Position numbers and translations under genes: made by a program. Positions 26,389 to 38,444 of a DNA stretch of 64,000 bases are shown here, piece by piece; position 1 is the first letter of the stretch, and every line of letters begins with the position of its first letter. The notes below the pieces were generated by a model that was not told where the DNA came from, searched no databases, and saw only the letters and a list, made by a program, of their open reading frames with translations. This stretch comes from Chloranthus sessilifolius (lineage: Eukaryota > Streptophyta > Magnoliopsida > Chloranthales > Chloranthaceae): positions 72,077,597 to 72,141,596 of the forward strand of contig CM037590.1 in NCBI GenBank assembly GCA_021018995.1, in the 5' to 3' direction.

Positions 26389-28088
26389 TGTAGACACCCA
26401 AATTTGGCCCAAGGCCCGATCAAAACACCTTTGGAGAGAGGTGTAATTCTGAGCTTTTGATGGCATGTATGGAACCCTTAGGAATCACCCTAAACCCTTA
26501 GGAATCACCCTAGATCTCTTAGAAACCTACCCCAAATCTTTAGAAACCAATCTCGAACCCTTAGGAATTAACCATATCCTTCCCAGACCTATTAGAACCC
26601 TTCCCGGGCACGATTCGAACCCCCCTGAACAGTGGTTAGAAAGAGGAGTGCTAACATTTTTTGTGGATAGTTTCCCAACCAAAGGTATATACCATTGGAA
26701 AGTAGACTTTGTCAGCTTTCTAACGAGCAAAGAATCGCCTAATTTGGAGTTGCACATCAAAAGATATGACAGAATGAAGATTGTAAATTTGTACGAGATA
26801 TTACAAAACCGGACCCATAGAGCCAATTTCGAACTAACCAAAATAGCTGATGAAAAGAGGAGTGCCAAGGTTATTATATATAGTTTCCTAACCTAAGGCC
26901 TATACCATTGGAAAGTAGACTTTCTCAGCTTTCCAACGAGCCAAGAATCGCCTAATTTGGAGTTGTACATAAAATGTTATAGCAATTTGAAAATTGCGGA
27001 TTTGTGCAGGAAATTGCAAACCGGGCCGGGCCCTTGCGGGTCTTCAACTTCCAACAGTTTGGACCTGGTTTTCCTTCAAAAAATGGCCATAATTGACATT
27101 GGGGGTTTGACTTGTGGACCATCCCAAAGTCTAGGGTGTGTTTCTTTAGGACCCTAGTGACCCTATTAGCTTAAGTTATCATCCTTTTGCCATTCAAGTC
27201 ACCACCCTATCATCTACCATTAAACCCAAATCCCTCTTCTCCAAGCTCTAGAAAATCACAAAAACCTTAAATTGCCCATTACCTAATTGCTAATCTAATT
27301 AGGACTTTAACCCCTCACTAATCCTCCCTTTCTCTATAAATAGAGAGCCACCCCTCTTGCTTAAGGGTTGAGAGTTTTTACCTAAGAGAGAAAGAGCTTA
27401 AGTGAGAAGATCTTTCTCCCTTTGGTGCACCATCCCCATACAAATTCTAGAATTGAAAAAGCCCCTTTAGACCTTAGTATTTCACTAAAAACCTCTAGGT
27501 TAGGTGTGTGTTACCCCCTAGCTTTCCTTCTCTACCTCTTAGTTTCAAGCCTTAGGAGTTAGAACCTCATTCCATACCATACAAGCCTTCAAAAAGCTCA
27601 CCGAAGCAAGCCAACGCAAGGCTCTCCAACGGTGCTACAAGGGCCCGAGAGCTCCGGCTCTCCCCTCTATTCCTCTACTTTCTTTGATTTTCCTCTATCC
27701 TAGAATTGAGCCGTTACGTTGTCCAAATTTTGGCAAGCGGGAAGGGCTAAATAGGATTGGTGTGCCTTCGGGCAAGGGGAAGTGCCGCTCATTTTACTTT
27801 CTTATATATATATATATATAAACTAGCCCCACATAGACCTGGCCTTAAGTAGAGACCGCATTTAGCGGGTTGATCGGGTGCCTAACACCTTCCCGATCGA
27901 TAACCGAAGCCCCTACCCAAGAGCCTTTGGTGTGGACCGGATTCAGAGTCATATTTTTAGCACTTCGGTGCTCATAAAAATGAACTAGGTATCCCGAGAC
28001 ACCGAAAGCTCCGGGTGGCGACTCTATATTTTTTATAGTTAGAGAGCGTGTTGCGACGGGATACGATTCATTCCCACGGTTGCCTGTG
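26389..28088 (+). repeat. E3 5' LTR (about 1.70 kb)
   Basis: Pairs with 41317-43050. It contains a tandem duplication of about 214 bp (26641 and 26855), a TATA-like box at 27334-27343 and a short (TA)n near 27806-27820. A 143-codon open stretch at 26465-26896 lies in U3 and recurs, shortened, in the other LTR; I do not regard it as a gene. The exact right end is uncertain by a few bases. Confidence 0.9.
27334..27343 (+). promoter_or_regulatory. TATA box in E3 LTR
   Basis: CTATAAATAG, identical at 42262-42271 in the 3' LTR. A GAGAGAAAGAG leader follows about 40-50 bp later. A good match to plant TATA boxes and probably E3's own start of transcription. Confidence 0.7.
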
Positions 28089-28089
28089 A

Positions 28090-28107
28090 TGGCGACTCAG
28101 CTAGTAG
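28090..28107 (+). other. E3 primer-binding site
   Basis: TGGCGACTCAGCTAGTAG directly after the 5' LTR. The TGGCGACTC start is the usual Ogre/Tat primer site. Confidence 0.75.
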
Positions 28108-28211
28108 AGCTTCCCTTTGAACTAGGCCTTTTTTTTTTTCTAACATTTTATTGCTATTTTTTTTATTATTTTTACTGTTTTTTTGTCACTCACCCCTCCG
28201 ATTACGTCATT

Positions 28212-28540
28212 TTACTCACCCCTACGATTCCTCTTTAAATTTCAGCAATCTTTGCCTAGTCACTTGACTGGCACCTTTTTTTACTCACCCCTACGATTCT
28301 GCTTTAAATTTCAGCAATCTTTGCCTAGTCATTTGAGTGGCACCTTTTTTACTCACCCCTACGATTCCGTTTTAAATTTCAGCAATTTTTGCCTAGTCGC
28401 TTGACTGGCACTTTTCTTTTACTCACCCCTACGTTTCTGCTTTAAATTTCAGCAACTTTTTGCCTAGTCACTTGACTGACACCTTTTAAATTTCAGCACT
28501 TTATATTTTCCGCCTAGTCGCTTGACTGGCCCTGTCTTTT
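28212..28540 (+). repeat. E3 leader: 69-bp tandem repeats with a hairpin
   Basis: Units begin TTACTCACCCCTACG at 28212, 28281, 28349 and 28419 (69, 68 and 70 bp apart), with a decayed fifth. Each ends in a version of GCCTAGTCACTTGACTGGC, which can fold into a short stem. Because 69 is a multiple of 3 the array gives a chance open frame; I do not call it a gene. Confidence 0.85.
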
Positions 28541-29629
28541 TTATTATTCATATCCTAACAGTGGACGCTGACCCGTAGTGGCGGCACGGGATCATCACCC
28601 CCGATCTTTGAACTAAAGAAAACTTCCAAAAAAAAAGAAAAAGCTTTGAAAAAATTAAAATTGAACCAAGTTGGGGAGCTTAATTAATTTATTTTTTTTA
28701 CGGGGTAGATTTTCAAAGGGTTGGGTTTAGGCACACATACAAACACTCGGGTCTTAGTATGGCGGCAGCCCTAGTGGTGATGATCCAGAAAAGTCCCAGC
28801 CCACCTAGTAGTTTCGAGAAAGGCGCTTTCATGGGAGGTATATCGGTGGGTTTCCATTCCAAAAGCTTAAAACCCTTTGGGGAGGGCTAGCAGTTATCGG
28901 ACTCAAACCCCTTAGGTGCGGTGAGGAGAGAATCGATCATAAAAAACCGCCGCTTCGGAGCCTACTTCCACAAAAAAAAAAAAGACTCATTTTGGGCTTG
29001 CTGTGCACACTATCAAACCAAGCTGAAAGAACAGTTTTGCCAGGCGTATATATTAAATACGCCTAGCCAAAAATCTCTAAATACTATATATATATATATA
29101 TAAATCAATCGCTTAGTTTTGGTCAGGCGTATATAATACATATGCCCAGTATAAACTGGGTTTAAGCAGCCCGAATCTGTGGCCTTCTTCACCTCCCAAG
29201 TTCTCCGATTAGTGTGCTTAGTGCCTTGTTTGGCCGCCATCTCTGACACCCAATACGGCCCCATCGGTCAAGAGAAGGCAACTTCTTTTTGGCTCACTTT
29301 GGGGGATTGGGTCATTTACCTCGATTTTCGTGCCTTCAATAGATCGAAGGTTCTCCTTCGATTCTTCCGAAGTGCATCGGAACAGTTGCTGCGGGTCTTG
29401 AATTAAGGTACGAGGCCACCCGAAAAGGGAATTCCAAGGCCTCGAAACCTTTGTTTTTCAAAAAAATTTCATAAAATTTAAAAAAAATATATAATCAAAA
29501 CCCAAAAAATATTTAGTTTGTGGTGCCGGCACAACGGCATCATCTTGCCCTCCGTCGTCCCGTAGGGGAAGAAGGAGGAGGAATTTTGGGCCTTATCCAA
29601 GGCACCCTTACTCGATCCGCTCCCGAAGA
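28541..29629 (+). other. E3 5' leader
   Basis: No recognised coding. It contains two similar palindromic segments around AGGCGTAT...ATACGCCT (29042-29064) and a looser copy at about 29124-29148, a (TA)n at about 29083-29102, and a 75-codon open stretch at 29179-29406 that I cannot identify. Confidence 0.5.
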
Positions 29630-32600
29630 ATGTCGTGGGTAGTGGACCCGGTTTATGCCGATCCCGATTCATCCCCGCCACATTCTCCAATCCACTCTCA
29701 TTCGAGAGAAGTCTTTTCCACCATCCCCCTCACCCAACCCCCTTTTACCGTTACCGGCCCATTCGGCGCCCCCATATTCCCAACCACTACCTTCCAAAAT
29801 ATCCAAAGTCCAACCCCCCATTCCCCACCTTTTGCCCAAATCATGCCCATGCAAAACCCTAACCCATTTTCACAATCCACATCCATGCCCCAATTCCCAT
29901 CATCCCCCTATAGACCCGATCCACCCACATTCACATACACCACTTCCACCCTATCCAACCCCCCGCAAAATCCTCCATCCATCCAGGTCATGCCCATTTT
30001 ACGAGCCATGCCCAATTTTCCTCATCCATCCTCATCATGCCCCCCATCCTCCCAAAACATACCCAATACATCCCTCATCCACCCCATACACCCCACCACT
30101 GTGGCCATGCCTAATTATACCGGGGCCATGCCCAATTTTTCCACCACCTCTACCCCATCCATACCCAATCATCCATTAAATCTACCATCCACATCGGACC
30201 CCCCTTCCATGGCCATGATGGAGGAGATGTTCCAAGCATACTCCTCAAGGAGGGCTTCCCAAAATATCTCTCCTCCACACCCCACATCCATGAATCCATC
30301 TCATACCTTAGCAAACCTCCATGCTTCACTCCCCCATGACCCCCATCAACCTCCCATAATCCACACCATCCAAACCCCCATCACCCACATACCCCAAGGC
30401 CCCATGGCCCAACCTCCCACCATCCATACACCCCAAAGCCAAATGGCCCAACCTCCAAACTCCCACATACCCCAAGGCCCATTGGCCCAAACCCCCTTTT
30501 CCCACACATTTCAGGGCCCCATGGCCCAATACCCCACCATCCATGACCTCCAAGGCCCCATGGCCCAATACCCCACTACCCATCAACCCCAAGGCCCATT
30601 GTCCCAAAACCCCATTACCCATATCCCCCAGGGCCCATTGGGCCAATCCCATCAAATCCAAACCCATCAGGGGCCCATGGCCCAAATCCACCAATGGCCC
30701 ATGGCCCCGACCCAACAAGGCCCATCGGGCCAGACCCACTAAGGGCTCATGGCCCAGACCCAACAATGGCCCATGACCCAGACCCACCAAGGCCCATTGG
30801 GACAAACCCACCAAGGCCCATTGGGCCAAAATCACCAAGGGCCCATGGCCTAAACCTACCCAGGCTCATTGGCCCAAACCTATTCAGGGCCCATGGCCCA
30901 AACCCATCAATGTCCTATGACCCAAAATGATCAAGGGTTCATGGCCCAAACCCAAACCCCACACTCATACCTTCCACATTACCCCCAACACCTAGCCCAA
31001 CCTTCACAGTAGGGTCAAACCCATGCCATCCCCCAAACCCAATTCCCCCATGGCCCCGCACCCCAAGGCCATCCCCAAACCTTCCCTCACACCCAATGGC
31101 CCTATCCGACCCCATTTCAAAACCAAATTCCCATCACCCAACAAGCCTTTCCACACCCCCAATGGGCTCATCCAACCCCTACTCATATCATTCCCATCCA
31201 ACCCATGCAGCAACAAGTTGAGAATCCCGTCTTCACTGCACATTACGCCGATCAGTAGTATGAAGAGGACGAGATTAGGAACAGCGGGGCCTATGCTGGG
31301 GCTTTGACCAACCTCCACCCCCTCCCATAATTGCCCATCCCCTAGTGGCCCAGAGTGAAGTCTAACTGACGGCCGAGAAAGTAACCCCGGTATCAAAAGA
31401 GTCAAAGCAGCAGAAAGAACAGTTAGACAAAATACAAAAATAGCTGATGAAAATGGGTGGTGCTGAAATCCACGCCACAGACTTCACAGACCTATGCTTG
31501 TTCGTTGAGGTCCCCTTGCCCCCCAAATTTAAAATGCCAGTATTCGACAAATACAATAGAGCAGGCAACCCGATCGCGCACCTCAAGTCCTATTGTGAGG
31601 ACATGTGCCAGTACGGGGGGGATGAAAGACTACTAATAAAAGTCTTTCAGAAAAGCTTGACCGGACCGGCCCTAAGGTGGTTCACGTCTCTTGAACCATC
31701 CATGATGAAGAAATGGAAAGATTTAGCGCATTTGTTCCAAGAGCAGTATGTCTATAATACTGATATTGAACCACGCAAGTCTCATTTGGCCCGTTTATGG
31801 TAGAATCCAAACGAGACCTTCAGCGACTACTTAAGGCGATGGAGAGCACTGGCAGCTCAAGTCAGAAATAGAATACCAGATGATGAGCAGATAGAGATGA
31901 TTTCTAAGAACACTCTACCAGTGATTTCTGATTTTCTTGTATATCAACAGCAGTCTAGTTTTGCTGATTTGGTGAGGAATGCCAACCGCTGTGAGGATGC
32001 CATCAGGGAAGGGCGGTTGAGTAAGAATGCTTCAGGGGCCCCTAGCGGGGTTAGGAGGTTTACTGAGCAGAAGAACAACAGGAGGACAGGGGCAGAGGTG
32101 TAAAATACTGCAAACACTCGACCCAATAATAACAATGTAGCCCCGTTCTAATTCCAAGCAGCGCAACTAGCTCCCGTCAGGACAGGGCCAGTACAAAGAG
32201 CAAGGAATGGGCAGGGAATGCAAATGACCCCGGAGAGGAGAGTCCGTTATGATCGAGTCTTTACGCCTTTAGGGCAATCCCTGAGTGTACTTTTGCCATT
32301 ATTAATTGAAAAGGGTTTAATAACTGTTCTCCAACCACGACCTCCTCCCAATCCGATTCCATATAATTTAAACCCTAATACTCATTACAATTTTCATCAG
32401 GGTCCGGGTCACCCGACTAATCGCTGCTTCCCATTAAAGCACGCGGTCCAGGACTTAATCGATGCTGGAAAGATCATTCCCCCTGCACCCACCCAAGCAA
32501 ACCAGCATGCGAATATCCATCAGGTGCCTTTACCACCACACCCTACCGGAATAGCAGGTCCTAGACCCACCATAGGGATGGTAGAGGAATTTGAAGAAGA

Positions 32601-32763
32601 ATTAGAGTTTGATCCGTCAGACTTCATTTGTAATCCAGAAATATTTGTGGTACCAAGGCAGGGAAATCTAGGAGAAGGAAATATTGGGGTGATTGAACCC
32701 CTGAATCTGGTAGATTATTTTCCTACCCCTACACCAACAGTTGAACCCACCCCTGGATCTTAG
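29630..32763 (+). pseudogene. E3 gag region
   Basis: The N-terminal 370 codons (29630-30742) are open and dominated by Pro, Gln, His and Ser. The capsid-like core (31447-32103) shows PPKFKMPVFDKYNRAGNP, LTGPALRWF and NRCEDAIREGRLSK, the Ogre/Tat retrotransposon-gag pattern. A third part (32218-32763) has YDRVFTPLGQSLS, then HYNFHQGPGHPTNRCFPLKH near 32380-32450, in the position of a zinc knuckle. A second Pro-rich tail runs to about 33300. The Pro-rich N-terminal part is far larger than in E2. Decayed. Confidence 0.85.
30380..30960 (+). repeat. Minisatellite coding a Pro/Gln repeat in E3 Gag
   Basis: About a dozen copies of a unit around CCCAAGGCCCATTGGCCCAA, encoding variations of QGPMAQ..THIP. 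Spacing is near 54-60 bp on the left and about 27-30 bp on the right. It creates a long shadow frame on the minus strand at 30326-30838. Confidence 0.85.
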
Positions 32764-33315
32764 GGCCTATTTCCCACCATCCACTCCCATTAACTACGTA
32801 CAAATGAATGTGTATCAACCATATTCCACCACCCCCATCCATTACCCAATAAACCAACAGACCCCCAATCCCCCACCACCAATAAATTACCAATGGCCTG
32901 CTCCCACCCCATTATCGTCAGCTCAATCACATGCAAACTCTACCACCCCTGTCAATTCCCTCATGGCCCATCAAACCCCCAACCCTCTGCCTGCACCCAT
33001 CAATTATCAATGGTCTACACCCACACCATTACCCCCGGTGCAACCACCATTAAACCTCACCACCCCTACCTGGCCAAATTTTGCTACCCCCCCATCCATC
33101 ACGGAGGAAAGCCATGTCTTACCTACCCTCCCAGAGCCATCAGTACATGCACTCCAGACACCCATAGCCATACCATTCCAGCTCTCAGGACCAACCTATG
33201 ATCCACATCAGGTCCCGCTGAGCTACGAGCAAACCAATGTTAACGCCGGTAGCAACAGCAGAGAGGGAGGCGTGGACTTTGTTACCAGGTCGGGGAAGAT
33301 CTCGAGACAAATGAG

Positions 33316-33990
33316 ATGGCAAAGCAAGAAGAAAAGACAAGCCCAACGGGAAGAAAGAGAGCTGAGAAGATGAGTCGAGAACATATACTGGAGACTCAGC
33401 TGAAAAGAATGCCGACCCATATTACTGTATGGGATTTATTGATGACATCCCCACTCAATTTCCAAGCATTAATGGGGGCATTGAAAAATGCTCATGTATC
33501 ACTTCAAGTCAGCCCGGATGAAGTTGGGCAGATAATTGGTCAAGTGATGGCTCCCAATGCCATATCTTTTTCGGATGCGGACCTGCCAGAGGAGGGAAAT
33601 AGTCATTCTAAACCTCTCAACATCACTTTAGAATCTGGGAACATGATAATTCCCTTGGTTTTAATTGACAACGAATCTGCATTGAACGTGTGCCCATTGA
33701 GAACTGCCACCAAAATTGGGGTGGACCCCTGCATGTTGAGGCCAACAAGGACGAGTGCTCGAGGTTTTGATAACACAAGGTGGGAGATCATGGGAGAAGT
33801 TGACCTTGAGCTCGTAATCGGGCCCATGACCTTTTCCATACCATTCTAAGTGATGGATATCAAATCCTCTTTTAATCTACTGATAGGACGCCCATGGTTG
33901 CATGAGGTTGGGGCGATACCTTCTACCCTCCATCAAAAATTGAAATTCATATCAGGACAGAAGGTGATCATCATCATTGGTGAAGGGCAT
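33316..33990 (+). pseudogene. E3 aspartic protease region
   Basis: The helical lead-in RMPTHITVWDLLMTSPLNFQ parallels the E2 protease lead-in. The catalytic-block position is VLIDNESALNVCPL (about 33658-33700). SSFNLLIGRPWLHEVGAIPS, the second protease block with its usual Tat continuation, follows at about 33860-33920. Decayed. Confidence 0.85.
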
Positions 33991-34129
33991 GATGAGAAAG
34001 ACAAGGCCACCCACAACATTGAAAACCCTAAGGTAGTGGATGTGCCACACACTGAGGAAGACATCGACCTACATAGTTTTGAATATGAGGTGTCGGCTAT
34101 AGACCATAACCCCTAGAAACATCACTTCA

Positions 34130-34215
34130 GCAACCAACGGCGGAATGGAAGTAGCGGTGGCGATGCTCCAAAAGTGGGGCGTTCAGAAAGGAAGGGGTCT
34201 GGGACCCAAATAATA
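34130..34215 (+). pseudogene. E3 G-patch-like motif
   Basis: Reads KWGVQKGRGLGP, a glycine-rich stretch in the position of the E2 G-patch. Weaker match than in E2. The following linker to 35107 is a polyprotein spacer with a short repeat of KNMEENKN type at about 34880-34970. Confidence 0.5.
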
Positions 34216-35289
34216 AGGCAGAAGAGAGCCAGTTGTGACTAAAGGATAAAAAGTAAGATTCGGGCTAAAATATAAGCCCACAGAGCAAGAGGTCCGAGAG
34301 GCCAAAGAAAAAGCCAGGGTCGCCGCAGCAGCAAGAGCTCGAGGAACCAACATAGAAGAGAAATCTCGCTCTAGGCCACACATCAGGGATTCCTTTGTCA
34401 GCCCAGGGGTCATAAAGATCGATCAAAATGGGGCAACCCATTTGACCCCACACAAACCCAAAGCCCTAGTCCATCCCACCAATCCCCAGATCTCCCTTCC
34501 CAGCTTGGAGATAGATTTGGCCACGTTATCCCTTTTCGAAGAACGACGGTCGGTACCTGATGAAACCCCTCCTGTGGTAAATCACCACAAAACTGAGTTA
34601 TCATTTGAAGGCATGATCTCAGATGAAATGGGGATCAAAATGATGGAGGCTGACTCCAATGAGCCATATCAACCAGCACCCTCCATCCCAACAGGTAAAG
34701 AAGCGACCCCTCAGGTACGCAACTGGGCATCTTTGCCCCAAACTCTGGAAGCAGGAAGTGGCCTAAAGTTTAGCGCCTGTTTTCCAAAAAAAAAACAACC
34801 TATAAAAAGTGGGATAAGCCCTTGGCAGGCAATACCTTGTAGATACACAAACCCGCTTGGCCAAGGATCCGTCTCCGAAGAAAACGAAAATCTCAAAAAC
34901 ATGAAAGAAAACAAAAATCTCAAAAATATGGAAGAAAACAAAAATCCCAAAAACATTGAAAAAATTCAAACTCCAAAAATATTGTCATTTAAAGTTCCAG
35001 AAAATGTCCCACAAAAGGATGCCTTAATCAAAATACTCGTCCCACGTGAAATCAACCCCTTCCCTGTAGAAATACAAGAAGAGGTAGGGATCACGAGTCT
35101 GGACTAGGATGCCCCCTCGAGGAGCTCCCCAATGAGCTCCTTGATCGATTTGCCGACTTTGAGCATGACCCTACCCCCATTGTCGAAGAGACCGAAGACG
35201 TCAATCTAAGAACTGAGGAGGTTCCCAAGATAACCAAAATTGGAACGTCATTGTCTCCTGAGGAAAGAAAGAGCATGATTGACTTCCTT

Positions 35290-36655
35290 CGGTCATACCA
35301 AGATGTTTTTGCCTGGTCGTATGAGGGCATGCCTGGTCTGGATACCGATTTGGTCGAGCATGAGTTGCCTCTCTACCCTGATATGAAGCCAGTCAAGCGG
35401 TAGAGATGTCTCTCACGAATGGATGCTGAAAGTCAAAGACGAGGTCATCAAGCAGTATGACGCGGGGTTTCTCATGGTATCCAAGTACCCGCAGTGGCTA
35501 GCTAATATCATACCTGTATCGAAGAAGGATGGAAAGGTCCGCATGTGTATCGATTTCTGCAATTTAAACAGAGCAAGCCCAAAGGACGATTTCCCACTGC
35601 CACACATCGACATCTTGGTTGATAACACAGCTAAGCACAGGATGCTTTCTTTTATGGATGGATTCTCAGGATACAATCAGATCAAAATGGCAGAGGTTGA
35701 TCGTGAGAAGACAGCGTTCATTACCCCCTGGGGAACCTTTTGCTATCGAGTCATGCCATTCGGGCTGAAGAATGCTGGTGCAACGTACCAGAGAGCTATG
35801 ACTGCACTATTTCATGACATGATGCACCGAGAGATTGAAGTATATGTCGACGACATGATAGCCAAGTCACCGGAGTGAAGCAACCATCTGGTAAACCTTC
35901 AGAAGCTATTTGAAAGGCTGAGGAAATATCGACTACGTCTAAATCCACAGAAGTGCGCATTTGGTGCTATGTCAGGGAAACTGCTAGGGTTCATCGTAAG
36001 CAGAAGGGGGATCGAGGTCGACCCAATCAAAGTTAAAGCCATCACTGAAATGCCACCGCCGTCTACCAAGAAAGAGGTTAGAGGGTTTCTAGGCAGAATA
36101 CAGTATATCAGTCGGTTCATTGCATAGCTAACTCCAATCTGCATGTCGATCTTCAAGTTACTAAGGAAGAATTCGCCCGTTGAATGGAACGACGATTGTC
36201 AGGTAGCGTTGGAAAAAATCAAAAGCTACCTCCTTAATCCACCTGTTTTGGTACCACCTGAGCCAGGGAGACCACTCTTGATGTATCTCTCCACGACTGA
36301 AGTTTCGATGGGATGTGTCTTGGGGCAGCACGATGAAACAGGAAGAAGAGAGCAGGCCATTTACTATCTGAGTAAGAAGTTTACTGATTATGAGACGCGC
36401 TATTCATATCTGGAGAAAGCATGCCTGACTCTTGTATGGGCTACTCAAAGGCTCCGCCACTACTTACTATCCCAGGCCGTTCTGCTCTTGGCCCGAATGG
36501 ACCCGTTGAAATACCTGTTTGAAAAGCCAGCTCTCACTGGACAAACCGCACGATGGCAACTTTTATTATCGATTGACATCACGACGCTACTCGAAATCGA
36601 TCAAGGGCGCGCCACGATCATCTTGATAATCCTTTACCTAACTATGAGCCGTTAA
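35290..36655 (+). pseudogene. E3 reverse transcriptase and first RNase H
   Basis: RT shows FAWSYEGMPGLDTDLVEHEL (about 35310-35370), PQWLANIIPVSKKDGKVRMC, MPFGLKNAGATYQRA and the catalytic YVDDMIAKS (about 35848-35875). The thumb and connection continue to about 36140. RNase H at 36143-36655 shows YLSTTEVSMGCVLGQHDE, AIYYLSKKFTDYETRYS and ACLTLVWATQRLRHY. Very similar to E2 in layout, better preserved. Decayed. Confidence 0.92.
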
Positions 36656-36681
36656 GAACCAAATTCCCAGATGAAGATATC

Positions 36682-37215
36682 TTGTTCATGACGGATGATG
36701 ATACAGAAGAAGTAGAAGAATCATGGGTAATGCACTTTGACGGGGCAGCAAATTTTGAGGGCCAAGGAGTTGGCGCCATCTTGATTTCACCAAAAGGATC
36801 CCATGTACCGATCTCTATCAAGCTCAACTTCCCTTGTACTAACAATCTGGCTGAGTATGAAGCTTGCGTCGCTGGTCTGCAGGCAGCTCTCGATCTGAAT
36901 GTAACTCACCTTCGAGTATTTGGTGATTCACAGTTAATCATATGCCAGACGAATGGTGACTGGAAGATGAAAGACGAGAAATTGATCCCCTATCATGAAC
37001 ACCTCGAGGATCTGATAGCTTGCTTCCAAGATGTGACTTTCTCATACGTCCCCCGGATAAGGAATCGCTTTGTCGACGCATTAGCAACTTTGGTGTTAAT
37101 GATTGAAATCCCCTGTGGTGTTGAGATAAAGCCGATCAGGATCGAGCAGAGGAATGAGCCGACCTTCTGCCTCCAGATTGAGGAACCTATAAAGCCTGAT
37201 GATGAGCCACCTTAG
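36682..37215 (+). pseudogene. E3 second (archaeal-type) RNase H
   Basis: 178 codons are open. WVMHFDGAANFEGQGVGAIL, NNLAEYEACVAGLQAALDL, LRVFGDSQLII and VPRIRNRFVDALATL give the D-E-D-D order of an RNase HI domain. It is the second RNase H of the polyprotein and the strongest single marker of the Tat/Ogre lineage in E3. Confidence 0.9.
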
Positions 37216-37225
37216 TTCTCAGATA

Positions 37226-38444
37226 TCAAGAATTTCCCTGACTTTCCCAGAGGGTACATCCAAGACAGACCGACGAACCATTCAACGTCTAGCGGCAGGT
37301 TACGTCATTTGCGGGGAATGCCTCTACAAGCAATCATACAATAATATCTTACTTAGGTGCCTTACTGAAAGTGAAGCAGTCGACATTATGAAAGAAATCC
37401 ATGAGGGAGTATGCGGAGCCCACGTCAGCGGTCACATGCTCGCCAAGAAAATCCTACGGCAGGGATACTTTTGGATCACCATGGAATCAGATTGCTGCAA
37501 ACATGTTCAAAAATGCTACAAGTGTCAAGAACACTCCAGTCTAATACACGCTCCTGCCATTGATCTTCACTGCATGACCACTCCTTGGCCATTTGCTACC
37601 TAGGGCCTTGACGTTGTCGGAATGATTAATCCAAAAGCATCAAACGGACATCGGTTCATCCTCGTCGCCATTGAATACTTCACCAAGTGGGTCATATGCC
37701 AACATCACGGCCAGTCATGTTGAGAAGTTTCTCAAGAACAATATTATGTGCTGATTTGGAGTACCTAAAGATATCATCACAGACAACGGCACAAACTTCG
37801 CAAATAAGCGCATCTGAGACTTCTTTGAGCAATACAAGATCAAGCACCATCGCTCATCCCCTTATCAGCCTCAAACTAATGGAGCCGTGGAAGCCGCGAA
37901 CAAGACAGTCATTCGCATCCTTGAGAAAATGGTCGTCACTTATCGAGATTGGAGCGAAATGCTGCCATTTGCTTTGTGGGCCTACCGAACGTCGATCCGT
38001 ATCGCTACAGGGGCAACACCATTCTCCCTTGTGTATGGAACTGAGGTCGTCCTCCCGGTGGAGGTTGAAGTACCCTCACTCCGAATCCTTATGGAATCAG
38101 GCTTACCCGAAGTAGAAGGAGAAAGATCACGCTTTGATCAGCTGAACTTATTAGACTAGAAGAGACTCCTAGCCTTGTGTCACACTCAAGTTTACCAAGG
38201 GCGAATCGCACGCGCTTACAATAAACGTGTTCCCGGTCGAGATCTGAAGGTAGGAGACACTGTGTTGAAGAAGATCTTTTCATCCCTCCACACCGATCCG
38301 AGGGGAAAATTCAAGCCAAACTGGGAAGGACCTTACATCATCCGAGAAGTGCTGCCGGGATACGCCATCCGCCTCGCCACCATGGACGGAGATCATCTTC
38401 CTGAGCCCATCAACGTTGGATACGTCCGACGGTTCTACTCTTAG
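37226..38444 (+). pseudogene. E3 integrase
   Basis: The zinc-binding part shows HEGVCGAHVSGHMLAKKI and CCKHVQKCYKCQEH (about 37399-37535). The catalytic core runs about 37600-38000, with an intact-looking stretch at 37887-38159 containing FALWAYRTSIRIATGATPF and VYGTEVVLPVEVEVPSLRI. The C-terminal part (38175-38444) shows RIARAYNKRV and FKPNWEGPYII. No chromodomain follows. Decayed. Confidence 0.9.

Noticed and set aside
26465-26896. 143-codon open frame on the + strand
   Set aside because: Lies wholly in the U3 part of E3's LTR, spans a 214-bp sequence duplication, and is shorter in the other LTR. No recognisable domain.
28183-28404. 73-codon repeat protein (SPLRF..FKFQQSLPSHL)
   Set aside because: Arises because the 69-bp leader repeat is a multiple of three; it sits between the primer-binding site and gag and shows no codon bias.
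29179-29406. 75-codon frame in E3's leader
   Set aside because: Starts plausibly, but I recognise no domain and it is not repeated in E2. Could be a short leader peptide; not supported enough to call.
30326-30838. 170-codon minus-strand frame rich in Gly, Leu and Trp
   Set aside because: It is the complement of the Pro/Gln-coding minisatellite in E3 Gag and repeats with the same unit.
34442-35107. 221-codon frame as a separate gene
   Set aside because: Position and text fit the polyprotein linker between protease and RT of E3.
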